Below are positions 20,091 through 31,399 of a stretch of 64,000 bases of DNA, piece by piece. The notes under the pieces are model-generated. The model was not told the DNA's origin. It saw nothing but the letters and a program-made list of their open reading frames with translations, and ran no database searches. Position 1 is the first letter of the stretch; every line of letters starts with the position of its first letter. Source of the stretch: Chamaecrista fasciculata. Lineage: Eukaryota; Streptophyta; Magnoliopsida; Fabales; Fabaceae. The position numbers were made by a program, and so were the translations under genes. The stretch lies in assembly GCA_003254925.1 (NCBI GenBank), contig QANZ01030688.1, positions 27,639 to 91,638 of the forward strand. Direction: 5' to 3'.

Positions 20091-22064
20091 CTACTTCATT
20101 GTGTGGTGGTGGGCAACGAGGCAAAGAGCATTCTTTTTGTGCATGGTGATTCCTGGCATGCATTCTGTGTCAATGTCTTGCTCGCAAATCCCGCGTGGCA
20201 ATTCCCAGTCAAACGAGTGAAGAAGATTCGCAAGTGTAAGCTCCACTATAATCACTCCCATCTGAATTCCTGGGCAAATTCTCCTCCCTGCACCAAATGG
20301 GATCAACTCAAAATCTCGACCCTTGAAATCTCTGGAACACTCAAAGAATCTTTCTGGGTAAAACTTTTCTGGATCTTCCCATGCCTCAGGATCCCTTCCT
20401 ATAGCCCAAGCATTCACAATCACATGAGTCTTGGCCTCAATCTCGTACCCTTTTATTTTGCATTTTTGCATTGATTCTCTTGGCAACAGCAAAGGCGAAG
20501 GTGGGAATAGTCTCAAAGTTTCCTTCACCACTGCTTTCAAATAAGTAAGTCTTTCAATATCTTGTTCATTTATAAACTCTTTATCTCCATATAAACCTCT
20601 AATTTCATCTTGGGCCTCTTTCATCACTCTTGGATTCTTCATCAGTAAAGACATAGCCCAAACCACTGTTGCCGCATTTGTTGCTGTTCCGGCTAAAAAT
20701 ATGTTCTGTACTCACACCCGAACAAACATAAAGAAATTAATTAATTAAGATCAAAATGTAAATTTGGTCTCATACCTTTTGCTCAGTTCCCAATTTAGTG
20801 CTGTATCTTTTTTTGTTGCAGTTTTGGCCTTATATTTTTGCAAAAGGTCTCAATTTTGGTCTCATATCATTTTTAGTCTTATATTTTTTAGTCAAGTTGC
20901 AGAATTAATCTTATATTTTTACAAAATGATTAACGATTAGTTAATTCTTTTGTAAAGATAAGAGACCATTTCTAAACTTGACCTACAGATAAGAGACCAA
21001 TTATACAATTAACCCAAATATACAGAACCAAAACTGTATAAAAAAAAGATATAGGACCAAATTGGAATCTGACCAAAAGATATGAGACCAAAAGTGCAAA
21101 AAAAAAAATAGACTAAATTGTGAATTAAGCAAAAATATGGAACCAAATTTGCCATTAATTAAACAAGAATAACCATAATTAATTAATTACTTACCATGAG
21201 CAGGGCTTTGATGTGATCGATGGTGAGACGAAAGGGGGTTGAATAATCATGATCATTCATAAGTCGAAGAAAGATATCAAGAACATCGTCTTGCTTATGT
21301 TGTTGGGATTGATTATTGAGATGGTCATCAATGACTTTTTGGTAGAACATGTCGAGGTCCTTGAAGACTTTATCAAGCCGTGAGTTTAATCCTCTGAATC
21401 TATCAACCCAACCCAACCATGGTATATAATCTGAGAAGTAAAATTCCACTAACAACGCCTGAGATTCTTTCAGTAATCCATCAAATCCTTGGGTTTCCTC
21501 GTACCCCTTCCCGAAAGCAATCCTACAGATTAAATTGCTCGTGAATCTTAATAATGTCTTGCTCAAATTGATCTCTGAAGAAACAGAGTAGTGTGAGATT
21601 TTGGTGATCAAGTCCTTGACCTCATTTTCACGAACCGAAGAGAAAGAATTGACTTGGCGAGTGCTAAAGAGATGGATAACACATAACTTCTTGATTTCTC
21701 TCCAATATTCATTGTAGGGAGTAAAAGCGACGTCTTTACCCTCATAAGACAACTTATGTTGACCAAGCAAAGAAGGCCTGCTAGCAAATACGAGGTCGTG
21801 GGTTTTCAAGATTTCTTCGGCCATTCGTGCGGATGAAACGACTAAGGTTGGCTTTGTGCCCATACGCAACAACATGAGAGGACCGTACTGCTTTGAGAGA
21901 AGCCATAGTTCACGATGGATGTTTGAAGTATGAAGTTGGTGTAAATTGCCAATGAGTGGAAGACTAGGAGGACCAGGTGGTGATCTTGATGATCTTTTTC
22001 TTCTTTGGAGAAAGATTAGGAAGAAGATAGATAAAGAGAGAATGATAACTATCACTGTGTCCAT
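20091..22064 (-). CDS. Cytochrome P450 E, CYP71 type, altered I-helix
   Basis: An intact sub-group II P450. Exon 1 is 21195-22064 and exon 2 is 20091-20705, for 494 residues (502 if the in-frame ATG at 22088 is used; 22064 fits the paralogues better). It shows the anchor IIVIILSLSIFFLIF-type, a basic RRKRSSR stop-transfer, PPGP, WREIKK, ETLR (352-355), PERFF, and FGAGRRICPG with Cys 434. The I-helix oxygen-activation motif reads AGTATN (295-300) instead of AGTDTS, so the acidic residue is Ala while the Thr is kept. Donor is ATG|GTAAGT and acceptor TACAG. The intron (489 bp) contains a fold-back repeat. Two insertions separate the proximal from the distal promoter. No stop or frameshift is seen, so it is likely expressed, but its chemistry may be altered or weak. 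Confidence 0.9.
20755..21160. repeat. Fold-back repeat in intron of gene E
   Basis: Left arm phrases such as TTTGGTCTCATACCTTTTGC pair with right arm AAAGATATGAGACCAAAAG; the centre is near 20935. Same family as 1645-2050. It occupies most of the 489-bp intron. Confidence 0.7.
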
Positions 22065-22107
22065 CTTAATTAATTGCAATAATGTCATTGCTAGATTATA
22101 TGATCAT

Positions 22108-22128
22108 ATGCATGCATATATATATATT
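22108..22128 (-). promoter_or_regulatory. RY-like element and TATA tract of gene E
   Basis: ATGCATGCAT (RY core CATGCA) adjoins an alternating TATATATATA tract about 45-65 bp upstream of the ATG at 22064. The same pair is in the patch inside G (about 31078-31092), and CATGCATG is also upstream of D (17345-17353). RY elements are known targets of B3-domain seed regulators; their use here is an inference. Confidence 0.4.
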
Positions 22129-22178
22129 GTGAGGTAGTAAAAACTTGACAAGTGTGAGTGTGAGACGGAACCAACTCA

Positions 22179-22530
22179 TGAGAGCTGTTTGGATAGTCAT
22201 TTTTGATCTAATAAGTATTTATTTAATTAAAAAAAGACCTTTTATAATCACAAAATATTGTTTAGGTAAATTTTTAAGAAAAAAGAGAAGTTACAAAAAA
22301 AAAGTTATTAAAATATAGCTTTTTTTAAGAAGTTCAATTTTGTAGCTTCCACTAAAAGCACTTGAAAAAGTTATTCTTTTGGTTCATTTTATTAATTAAA
22401 AGTACTTTTGACATTTTATATCCAAACAACTTTAATAATTTAAAATATTAGTGCTTCACTCAAAAGACCTTTTAAAAAAAGTTTGATAAATAAAGTTCTT
22501 TTTTCACAAGCTTATCCAAACGGGCTCTCA
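22179..22530. mobile_element. MITE in promoter of gene E
   Basis: Ends GAGCTGTTTGGATA and, in complement, GAGCCCGTTTGGATAAGC. The paralogous promoter at about 31135 is uninterrupted (CCAACTCAATCCCTT), which gives an empty site and fixes the insertion between ACTCA and ATCCC. A second copy is at 23472-23817. The superfamily is uncertain. Confidence 0.8.
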
Positions 22531-22553
22531 ATCCCTTAAAAGATTTTGATTGG

Positions 22554-23093
22554 TTTTTTTTTTTTGGTCAGGATCATCCATTGTTGAGAGAAAATGGCAC
22601 CAGCCCATACAACAGGGAGACCAAATAAGGCAAAAATCTAACAATTTAACCTAAGCCTTAAGCTCCATAGATCAAAATATAGGAGAGAAAAGAAAATCCT
22701 AAGCAACACACCTAAGACAAAAAAAAGATCCAGATCTCCTATACAATCAAATCTACAAATAATAAAAAAGAAAACTTAAAAGATACCCAAGAGGCAACAC
22801 ACACTCATTACTCTCTTTGAGAGATCGATCTCCTTCAGCGTTTTCTTCTCAGATCTTGATTTCCACCGTTAGATCTGAACATCAACTACACAAAAACCCT
22901 TTCCTAATGAAAGGGGAGAAAACATCCAAGAGGAAAACCTTCCTTAATGGAAGTAGGAAACCTCCCTAACGGAGGAGGAGACAAAAACATACCTATATAC
23001 ATAGGGAGAGCCACCACCGCTGAAACAGCAGTGGTCCTGTGATGAAAAACCAGTGAGCGATGAGAGAGAGCAGAGAGCGGCTAGGTTTTTGCT
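22554..23093 (-). mobile_element. Retroposon with poly(A) tail in promoter of gene E
   Basis: A run of 12 T (22554-22565), the poly(A) tail of an element inserted on the minus strand, is followed by about 530 bp absent from the paralogous promoter near 31150-31165. Flanking copies of GATTGG (22548-22553) and CGATTGG (23094-23100) look like a target duplication. It may be a LINE end or a retroposed transcript; open frames inside it match nothing I recognise. Confidence 0.7.
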
Positions 23094-23471
23094 CGATTGG
23101 TTTGGCTTGACGCATAAAATACGAAGTCGATTTTGGACCACATGATGATGTGCGCCAACTCCGTATATATATATATGGCTGGAATTTGCCTAGATTCCTA
23201 TATTCGGCTTTATTGACATTTCTTTTATTTTTTTTTGACAAAAGTTGTTGTGTTTAAATTTGAGATCTATTTTAAATTTCTTCTTAAAATTTTATATTTC
23301 GATAGATTTTATCTCTTATTAATTTGAGCTTGCAATATCTTTATTTAGATAAGGTTGAGAATTTTGTGGAGAAAGAGAAACATAATCCTTCCTCCTTTAT
23401 CGGGAACAGTCTTAAGGTATAACTTGGTATGATTGAAATAAACAGTCTCTTCGTGTTTAATCACGATCACT

Positions 23472-23817
23472 TGAGCCTGTTTAGATAGGCTTTTTTTTTA
23501 TCTAAAAAGCACTTTTTTAATTAAAAAAAGACCTTTCATAAACATAAAATCTTGTTTGGGTAAATTTTTAAGAAAAATGAGAAGTTACAAAAAAAAAATT
23601 AAAATATAGTTTTTTTAAGAAGTTCAATTTTGTAGCTTCCACTTAAAACACTTGCAAAAGCTATTTTTTTAGTTTATTATATTAATTAAAAGTACTTTTG
23701 TCATTTTATATCCAAACAACTTTGATAATTAAAAATACAAGTGTTTCACTCAAAAGATCTTTTAAAAAAAGTTTAATAAATAAAGTTCTTTTTTCATAAG
23801 CTTATCCAAATGGGCTT
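23472..23817. mobile_element. Second copy of the 22179 MITE family
   Basis: Ends GAGCCTGTTTAGATAGG and ...CTTATCCAAATGGGCT, with the same internal phrases as 22179-22530 (AAAAAAGACCTTT, GTAGCTTCCACT, AAAGTACTTTTG) in the same orientation. The stretch 23820-24440 after it is AT-rich with GA-rich tracts (about 24180-24270) and no visible gene. Confidence 0.75.
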
Positions 23818-24446
23818 TAAGTAAGGTAACAATTTAATTAGTCTTTAGTAAATAAAGCATATTGTTCTATTGAGCTCAAATTCTATCATCAATTCCTAAC
23901 TTTATTAGTTGAGGACTAAACTGTCATTTTAGCAAGGACCAAATCATTATTTTGATCACCAAAGGCATCCAAGTCCCTTCACTTTTTCTCTTCCTCGCCA
24001 ATTATTGATAGGAAAAGGACAAAGATTATATTTGCCCAAATCATGCAAAAGTAAACATCATATCATCCTCATATGTCCCATTTTGCTTATCTTGGTCGGC
24101 CATTTTCATTTCTTTTACTGGGAATGGACAAAATTAATAATGAAAGGCGTGAGTTATAAATAAATTAAAGTAAGAAGGAGAAATGGAGGGGAACCGAGAA
24201 TGAAGAATAACAAGGGGAGGCAGAAGTCGAAAATAAGAGGGAAAGAGAAAGAGAAAGAGAAGAAGAGGGAGTAGGCCTAGAGAAGAGTACATTGTAAATT
24301 AGAGTATACTTACATAAAGTCATCAATACGACAACCATCAATCATGTGAAATCCATTCTTTTCTCTATTTGAATCGTGTTTTACACATATATATATATAT
24401 ATATATATTGTAATTCATCTTAATTTTGTCAATATACGTATTTTTT

Positions 24447-24847
24447 TGGGTAAATTACATTTTGGTACCCTGTGGTTTGAAACTTGACACTTTGGTACTC
24501 TGTGGTATTCTCCTTTAATACTTTGGTACCCTTTGGAGCTATTTTGTAATTTTAACCATAATAAATTTTGCAAAAATTACATATTGACCCCTAAATTTTT
24601 TTAAAGTTTTCATTTTAGTCCCTAGATAATATGTATCTAGGGACCTATTTGTAATTTTTTAAAAACTTTTTGGGGTCAATATGTAATTTTTGCAAAATTT
24701 ATCATGGTTAAAATTACAAAATAACTCCAAAGGGTACCAAAGTGTTAATGGAGAATACCACAGGGTACCAAAGTGTCAAGTTTCAAACCACAGGGTACCA
24801 AAGTGAAATAGGGTCAAACTACAGGGTACCAAAGTGTAATTTACCCT
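24447..24847. repeat. Near-perfect long hairpin repeat
   Basis: A member of the GGGTAAATTACA/GGTACC family with arms of roughly 170-200 bp that are about 95% complementary by eye. The right arm has an extra unit of about 40 bp. The loop is around 24640. The high arm identity suggests a recent origin or active maintenance. It is intergenic. Confidence 0.85.
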
Positions 24848-25254
24848 ATTTTTTTTGAACACTTGGTCAATATACGTATGAATAGTATTTAAGGTTCCCA
24901 AACCACAGCTGAATACATTGGATTATATATATAGTATGAATATTGGTTCAAGTACCCTGTAAGTCTGTTACCATGTAATTGAACAAGGTGCCTAACATGG
25001 GACACAATAGAGTGGAAGAAAGCATATACCATTTGGATTACCTATGTACAGACCCACATGACAGAGTCCTATCTGTATACGACAAGGGCTCTGTAAACTT
25101 GCGTAAATTAACGATATATGTGAGAATCAAGATAATGTTACTCATATTTTTGTCTGTGACTATTAATTTGAAGACGGAGACTTTTTAAGGTTTGTTTGGC
25201 CATTAAGATGAGAAGGGATGGAGAGAGATTGGAAAGGAAAAGGATGAGTGGTTA

Positions 25255-26922
25255 AGGGTCTGTTTGGGAGACCATGAAATTAAATCCAATCTCATCCAAA
25301 TGGATGGGATGAGATTATTTTTTAATTGGATGAGATGAGATGATGTATTGGTGTTTGGGTGATTTTAGTGATAATGATGTTAAATAGGGTGTGAAATTAT
25401 ATAAAAGGGTAGGTAATGATTGTGGTTGGTAGAAATAAGTTGATGGATTTTTGTAATTTGTATAGGGATAGAAATGGTAGGAAATAATGAGATGAGATGG
25501 AGATAATAAGATGAGATGAGATGATAGATGTTTGGTTGTGTTTTGATTGAAATGAGATTAAGATGAGATGATATTGGGAAGTGTGATATGGTATTGGAAA
25601 TTGTGAGGATGAGAAAATTTTGGATTGAGGGTTAGGGGTCAATCCAAATCCAAGTGGATGAGATGAGATTATGGGCCAAAATGAAAATAATATTGGAATT
25701 ATTTTTAAGAATACAATTTGGTCCATAAATTCGAACTGTTCCAATTAATCAATCTCTAACATGTGTAAATGATAACTCAGGACATGTAGAAAACCCCAAT
25801 CATCAATAATGGGGTCTATTTATGAAATTCAACGACAAAAAAATAACAAATAATAGTTTGAGAACCAAATAGCAAATTACAAAACAACACTAAATTGTAA
25901 TAAAATGTGTGGTGAAAGGTTCATTTTGGTCCTAAATGTATGACCTAATATTCATGACCCAGCATTACTCTTTCTAGGGGTGTTCATGGACCCAGCCCAA
26001 CCCGGCGTACCCCCAATTTTTTTTTTGTTTTTTTTTTACTTTTTATTATACTATTTTTATATTTTATACTACTAAATATTTTTTTAATTGTAAGAAATAC
26101 ATATCTATTATTATTTTTATCAATTGTATATTAAAAATATACATAAAATATATATTTAGTCTTAATTAAATCAACATTTTTTTAACAATTAAGTCAAATT
26201 AAATGTCTTTATTGATAAAAACATCATTAAATTGATCCAAAATTAATTGTTTTACCAATATATATAAGTTAAAATATATATAGAATAAATAAATAAAATT
26301 TTAAAAAAAAATTTGGCCCGGCCGGACCCTGGTGGACCCGGTGACCCGACCCAGCCGTGGACCCGGCCCGTGAACATGCCTAACTCTTTCTATAATAATA
26401 TAAGAGACAAGCATAATTGAAGAATGAGAAATATTGCAACTAAAAAAATAATAATATTATAAATTTTTTGTTTAATTAAATTAATATAAATTCTATATAT
26501 ATATATATATAAATAAGAGTGTGTGTGGGGTGTGTGAAAGAGAGAGAGAGAGGTGTATGTGTGTGTGTGAGAGAGAGAAAGAGAAAAAGTGTGTGAGTGG
26601 AAAAGATAAAAAAATGATGAGAAATGATAGATAGAGAGAGAAAATTATAAGTGTAATAAATGAGGGTATGTAAAATTACTATATTGTCTAGTTCTCTTTT
26701 TTATATTTGTATTAAAGTATAGGTAATTATAGTGTGTAAGTAGGGATAGATTAGTAATTGTAAGAGAAAATGAGATGATGTTGTGAATGAGATGATGATG
26801 TGGATGAGATGAGATGAGATGGAGGTTCCAAAAAATACCCAACCAGTACTGTTCATCCAATCCTAGGATGAGATTAAGATTGAATGAGATTGGATTAGGA
26901 TTGGGTGTCCCCAAACAGAGCC
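25255..26922. mobile_element. PIF/Harbinger-like non-autonomous element
   Basis: Ends AGGGTCTGTTTGGGAGAC and, in complement, GGCTCTGTTTGGGGAC, with TTA on each side (25252-25254 and 26923-26925), the typical Harbinger target. The interior is dominated by GATGAGATGAGA-type repeats and has no transposase frame. A hAT MITE is nested inside. A GT/GA microsatellite lies at about 26517-26590. Confidence 0.65.
25975..26382. mobile_element. hAT-type MITE nested in the 25255 element
   Basis: Ends TAGGGGTGTTCATGG and, in complement, TAGGCATGTTCACGG; 408 bp; exact 8-bp duplication ACTCTTTC on both sides (25967-25974 and 26383-26390). GC-rich CCCGGC-type phrases lie just inside both ends and the core is AT-rich. 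Confidence 0.9.
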
Positions 26923-26925
26923 TTA

Positions 26926-28081
26926 CCCAATCCTAATCCAATCATAACTATTTCTCTAGTTTGGATATTTTAAAATTAATTTGAGATATTTAGAATTTAT
27001 GAGGGTGGAAAAAAATAACTTTAGTTTTCTAAAAGTTTTATTTTTTTTTATTAAAATCCTTTTTCTTTTCTAATAAAATCGAAATGTAAAAAAGAATAAA
27101 TAAAGTGGAATTTTAATTAATTTCACAACAAAAAAAATAGAAGGAGCAGTCGAATGTTTTTGTTCTTCTTGTTTTCTTTTTCCTCCACAACTCTTTCTTC
27201 ATCTCTTCCTCCATAACTCTTTCTTCACTGGTGCCACCAGCTGGTTCTAGCTGATGGTTTTAGCCATGAGAACCTCGATTTTGTTCTGCAATTTGCTTTG
27301 ATTTGTCAGCAAGAACAATTCGTTGTGGAATTGCGTGGCAGATTGGATCTTGACAGCGAGGGAGTATGGGTTCTGAAAAACCGATTGAAGAAGAAGAAGA
27401 AGAGAGAGAGATGCGGGAGGAAGAAGAAGAAGAAGTTGTGTTTTTTAGCAAATTCAATTAAAATCCCAATTCATTTCGCTTCTTTCTTACATTTTGGTTC
27501 CATTATAAAAGGAGAAGTTTTTAGCAAAAAAAATGAAGGACCTTAATACAAAAAATAAAATTTTTGGAAGACTAAAGTTAGTTTTTTTCTTTTTTTTAAC
27601 GGAAAAGTTGGATGATGAAAGATAACCAGGAATAAACGGTGGAACATTTTAAAAAGTTGAGGGACCAAAACAGAATTTTGAACAAACTTGAGGGATCAAA
27701 ATGGAACGAGAAAAAGCTGAGGGACCAAAACAGAACTTTGAGCAAAACTGAGAGACCAAAATAAGATTTTGGCCAAAAATAATTAACATTTTCCTTTAAA
27801 ATCATATAAGTAAACAAACAATTTGACACATTTAATCTTTTAAATATCAAAACGGTATACTTTTTAATTTTTGAAAGATCAAAACGATATATCACGTAGT
27901 ACTTATTATATTATGTACTACATATTATATCGTTTTGATCTCTTAAAAACTAAACTATACATTTTTATATTTCAAGAATTGACTTGTCAACTCAGTAATT
28001 GTCTAAGGATGAAATTGTAAATTTACTCAACTTATATTACATAATACACATATACTTTTACACACCGATATAATAATATTT
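26926..28081. other. Intergenic stretch with repeat fragments, 3' side of gene F
   Basis: No supportable gene. A short palindrome spans about 27830-27980 (arms with ATCAAAACGATATA). Phrases of the type GAGGGACCAAAACAGAATTT occur four times at 27658-27765. The open frames at 27260-27546 are low-complexity (Ser or Lys runs from GAA repeats) and are not convincing. Confidence 0.5.
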
Positions 28082-28779
28082 TTAACTTGTTGTGTAATTG
28101 TGAGGCACTAGACGAAGAGCATTCTTTTTGTGCACAGCGATTCCTGGAATGACCTCTGTGTCAATATCTTGCTGATGAATCCCATATGGCAACTCCCAAT
28201 TAAACGAGTGAAGAAGATTTGCTAGTGTGAGCTCCACAGTAACCACTCCCATTTGTATTCCTGGACACATTCTCCTCCCTGCACCAAATGGAATTAACTC
28301 AAAATCTTGACCCCTGAAATCTCTTGAACACTTGAAAAATCTTTCTGGGTAAAACTCCTCTGGATCTTTCCATGCCTCAGGATCCCTTCCTATAGCCCAC
28401 GCATTCACAAGCACATGAGTTTTGGTCTCAATCTCGTACCCTTCTATTTCACACTTTTGTATTGATTCTCTTGGCAAAAGTAGGGGATTAGGTAGGAATA
28501 GTCTAAGAGTCTCCTTCACCACTGCTTTTAGATAAGAAAGCTTTTCAATGTCTTCTTCAGTTATGAAGTCTTTGTCTTCGTATAACCCCCTAATTTCGTC
28601 TTGGGCCTCTTTCATCACTCTAGGATTTTTCATCAATGAGGTCATAGCCCAAACCAAGGTGACTGCACTTGTGTCCGAACCGGCTATAAATATATCCTGT
28701 AGTGACGTATGCACGTCCAAACACATACACAAAAAATAACATTATATTAGTTAAATTACTAATGGTCGAGTAGGGCTAG

Positions 28780-28815
<36 letters not shown>

Positions 28816-30587
28816 TAAGGGCTAACTTAGAATTAATTAAGGCTAAATTACACTTTGGTATCATTTGATTTAACTTCATCCCACTTTGATACTATACGAT
28901 TTAAAATGTGACACTTTGGTATCCTCAGGTCTTCACCATAAACTCTTTGGTACCCTGAACAATTGTTCTGTTAGTTTTGGACGAAATTTGACATGTGACA
29001 TGCATCGCTGCATTGCGTTCACTAAAACTCAATTTGTCCAATATTTTGCCACAACAAATTAAAGATCAAACGCTCACTAAACCAAAACCAAGATGTCATC
29101 ATCTGTCATACACTTTCATTAATTGGAATCATAAACAAGTATCTGAAGATGCATACTATCATGTGTTTGAACTTTGTTGTGGCAAAATATTAGATAAAAT
29201 TGAGGTTTAGTAAGCCCACATGTCAAATTCCGTCCAAATCTAACGAAAAAGTTGTTCAGGGTACCAAGAGAATAACGGTGGAAACCTCAGTATATCAAAG
29301 TGTGACTTTTTAAATCACATGGCCTATCAAAGTAGAATGGGGCCAAACTACAGTCTACAGGGTACCAAAGTGTAATTTACCATAGACTAAAAGATAAGGA
29401 AAAAACTTATATCAAGTTCCTTATATCTTTGTTATCAAGTTCTACCAATCACAAGTTTTGATTACATTCTCTCTCTTCAATAATTGGTCATGCAAAAAGT
29501 AGTGTTTAATATTCTCTCTTTATCATGATTATATTGGTCATATATAAAATTTTTATCATGTGTCAAATGTTGAGTGGAGAACTTGATAGTAAAAATGTAG
29601 GGAACTTGATATGAGTTTTGCCCAAAAGATAAATGTACAAGATATAGATTTAAAATATGTTGATTAAAGTTAATTAATTACCATGAGCAGGGCTTTGATG
29701 TGATCCACAGTGAAATGAAAGGGGGTTGAAGAATCATGATCATGCATAAGTCGAAGAAAGATATCAAGGATGTCTTCTTCTTGTTGTTGGTCGGATTGAT
29801 TATTGAGATGGTCATCAATGACTTGTTGGTAGAACATGTCAAGCCCCTTGAAGGCTTTATCTAGGCGTGACTCTAATCCTCTCACTCTATCAATCCAACT
29901 CAACCATGGTATATAATCTGACAAAAAGAATTCCCCTAACATTGCCTCAGCTTCGTTTAATAATCCATGAAATCTACTCCTTTCGTTCCCTTGTACTGTT
30001 TGTTCCTCCTCGTACTTTTTTCCGAAAGCAATCCTACATATTAAACTGCTTGTGAATCTCAATAACATCTCGCTCAAATTGATGGCAGAGGAAGAAGAAG
30101 CAGAGTGTGAGATTTTAGTGATCAATCCCTTAACCTCATCTTCGCGAATGGGAGAGAAGGATTTGAGCTGGCGATTGGTGAAAAGTTGGATGACACAAAG
30201 CTTCTTCATTTCTCTCCAATACTCACTATAGGGAGTGAAAGCTATGTCGAGGCCGTTGTAAGATAACTTACGTTGACCAAGTAAGGAAGGCCTGCTAGCA
30301 AATACGAGGTCGTGGGTTTTCATGATTTCTTTGGCCATTCGTGCGGATGACACCACTAAGATTGGTTTCATGCCAAAACGTAACGACATGAGAGGACCGT
30401 ATTGCTTGGAGAGAAGCCATAGATGTTGATGAAGGCTTGAGGAATGATTATGAAGAAGTTGGTGTAAATTGCCAATGAGAGGAAGCCCACGAGGACCAGG
30501 TGGTATTCTTGATCTTTTTCTTCTATGATTAAAAATGAGGAACAAGATAGACAGAGAGAGAATCACTAGTAGGATCACCATGTTCAT
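28082..30587 (-). CDS. Cytochrome P450 F, CYP71 type, 2 exons
   Basis: An intact sub-group II P450. Exon 1 is 29682-30587 and exon 2 is 28082-28696, for 506 residues. The open frame continues upstream to a TTG at 30599, but the first ATG in frame is 30587 (MNMVILLV). It shows the anchor VILLVILSLSILFLIF, a basic HRRKRSR stretch, PPGP, WREMKK, the I-helix AGSDTS (307-312), ETLR, PERFF and FGAGRRMCPG with Cys about 446. After the ExxR motif it has LRLFLPNPLLLP where E has LFPPSPLLLP, a change in the substrate-recognition loop. Donor is ATG|GTAATT and acceptor CACTACAG. The 985-bp intron holds a long hairpin repeat. All catalytic residues are present, making F the best preserved member of its sub-group. 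Confidence 0.93.
28841..29390. repeat. Long fold-back repeat in intron of gene F
   Basis: About 550 bp with pairing arms: left phrases GTACCCTGAACAA and GGACGAAATTTGACATGTG pair with right TTGTTCAGGGTACC and CACATGTCAAATTCCGTCC, and the arms extend to the ATTTTGCCACAACAAA core. It would make a hairpin in the unspliced transcript of gene F. Confidence 0.8.
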
Positions 30588-30948
30588 AATGCCAAACAAA
30601 TTATTATAATGTATGTATATTTATTGTTTTTTGTTGAGGAAGTAAAAAGTTAACGATTCCGATCTCCAGTTTGGCTTGGGGCACAAAATGACAACGTCGT
30701 CGATGTTGATTTGTTGACATGATAAAAGATTTTTGAAAACTCCATATGCGGCTGGAATTTGCCAATCCTAATTGCTTAGTAGATATTTTTCTTGGATGTC
30801 ACTTCTCAGTTCTCGTGAATATCTTGGATTATGAATCCCACGTGGCAACTTCCAGTCAAACGAGTGAAGAAGAAGATTGGCTAGTGTGAGCTCCACATTA
30901 ATCACTCCATTTGCATTCCTGGACAAATTCTCCTCCCTGCACCAAATG

Positions 30949-31311
30949 GTGATCTTGATGATCTTTTTCTTCTTTGGAGAAAGATTAGGAAGAAGATAGA
31001 TAAAGAGAGAATGATAACTATCACCGTGTCCATCTTAATTAATTGCAATAATGTCATTGCTAGATTATATGATCATATGCATGCATATATATAATGTGAG
31101 GTAGTAAAAACTTGACAAGTGTGAGACGGAACTGCCAACTCAATCCCTTGAAAGATTTCGATTGGTTTGGCTTGACGCATAAAATACGAAGTCGATTTTG
31201 GACCACATGATGATGTACGCCAACTCCATATATATATATGGCTGGAATTTGCCTAGATTCCTATATTCCTGGCTTATATTGACATTTCTTTTATTTTTTT
31301 GACAAAAGTTG
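30949..31311 (-). repeat. E-like promoter and exon 1 patch inside exon 2 of pseudogene G
   Basis: From the GTGATCTTGATGATC junction this matches gene E from its exon 1 start (about 21979) through its ATG into the promoter (to about 23250), but without the two insertions seen in E's promoter. Exon 2 sequence of G lies on both sides. The left junction CCAAATGG|TGATC has short homology between the exon 2 and exon 1 sequences. Confidence 0.75.
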
Positions 31312-31399
31312 TTCATTTATGAAGCCTTTTGTCTCCGTATAAAGTATAAACCCCTTATTTCATCTTGGGCTTCTTTTATTACTCTAGGATTCTTTATCA

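Noticed and set aside
20103-20474. 123-codon plus-strand frame over exon 2 of gene E
   Set aside because: Antisense shadow of conserved P450 coding sequence; the same shadow is shorter or broken in D and F.
22944-23241. Minus-strand frames of 65 and 82 codons upstream of gene E
   Set aside because: They lie within or across the retroposon insertion and its junction; not conserved in the uninterrupted promoter copy at 31150.
27260-27546. Ser-rich and Lys-rich short frames on both strands
   Set aside because: Low complexity from GAA/TTC repeats; no start context or homologue recognised.
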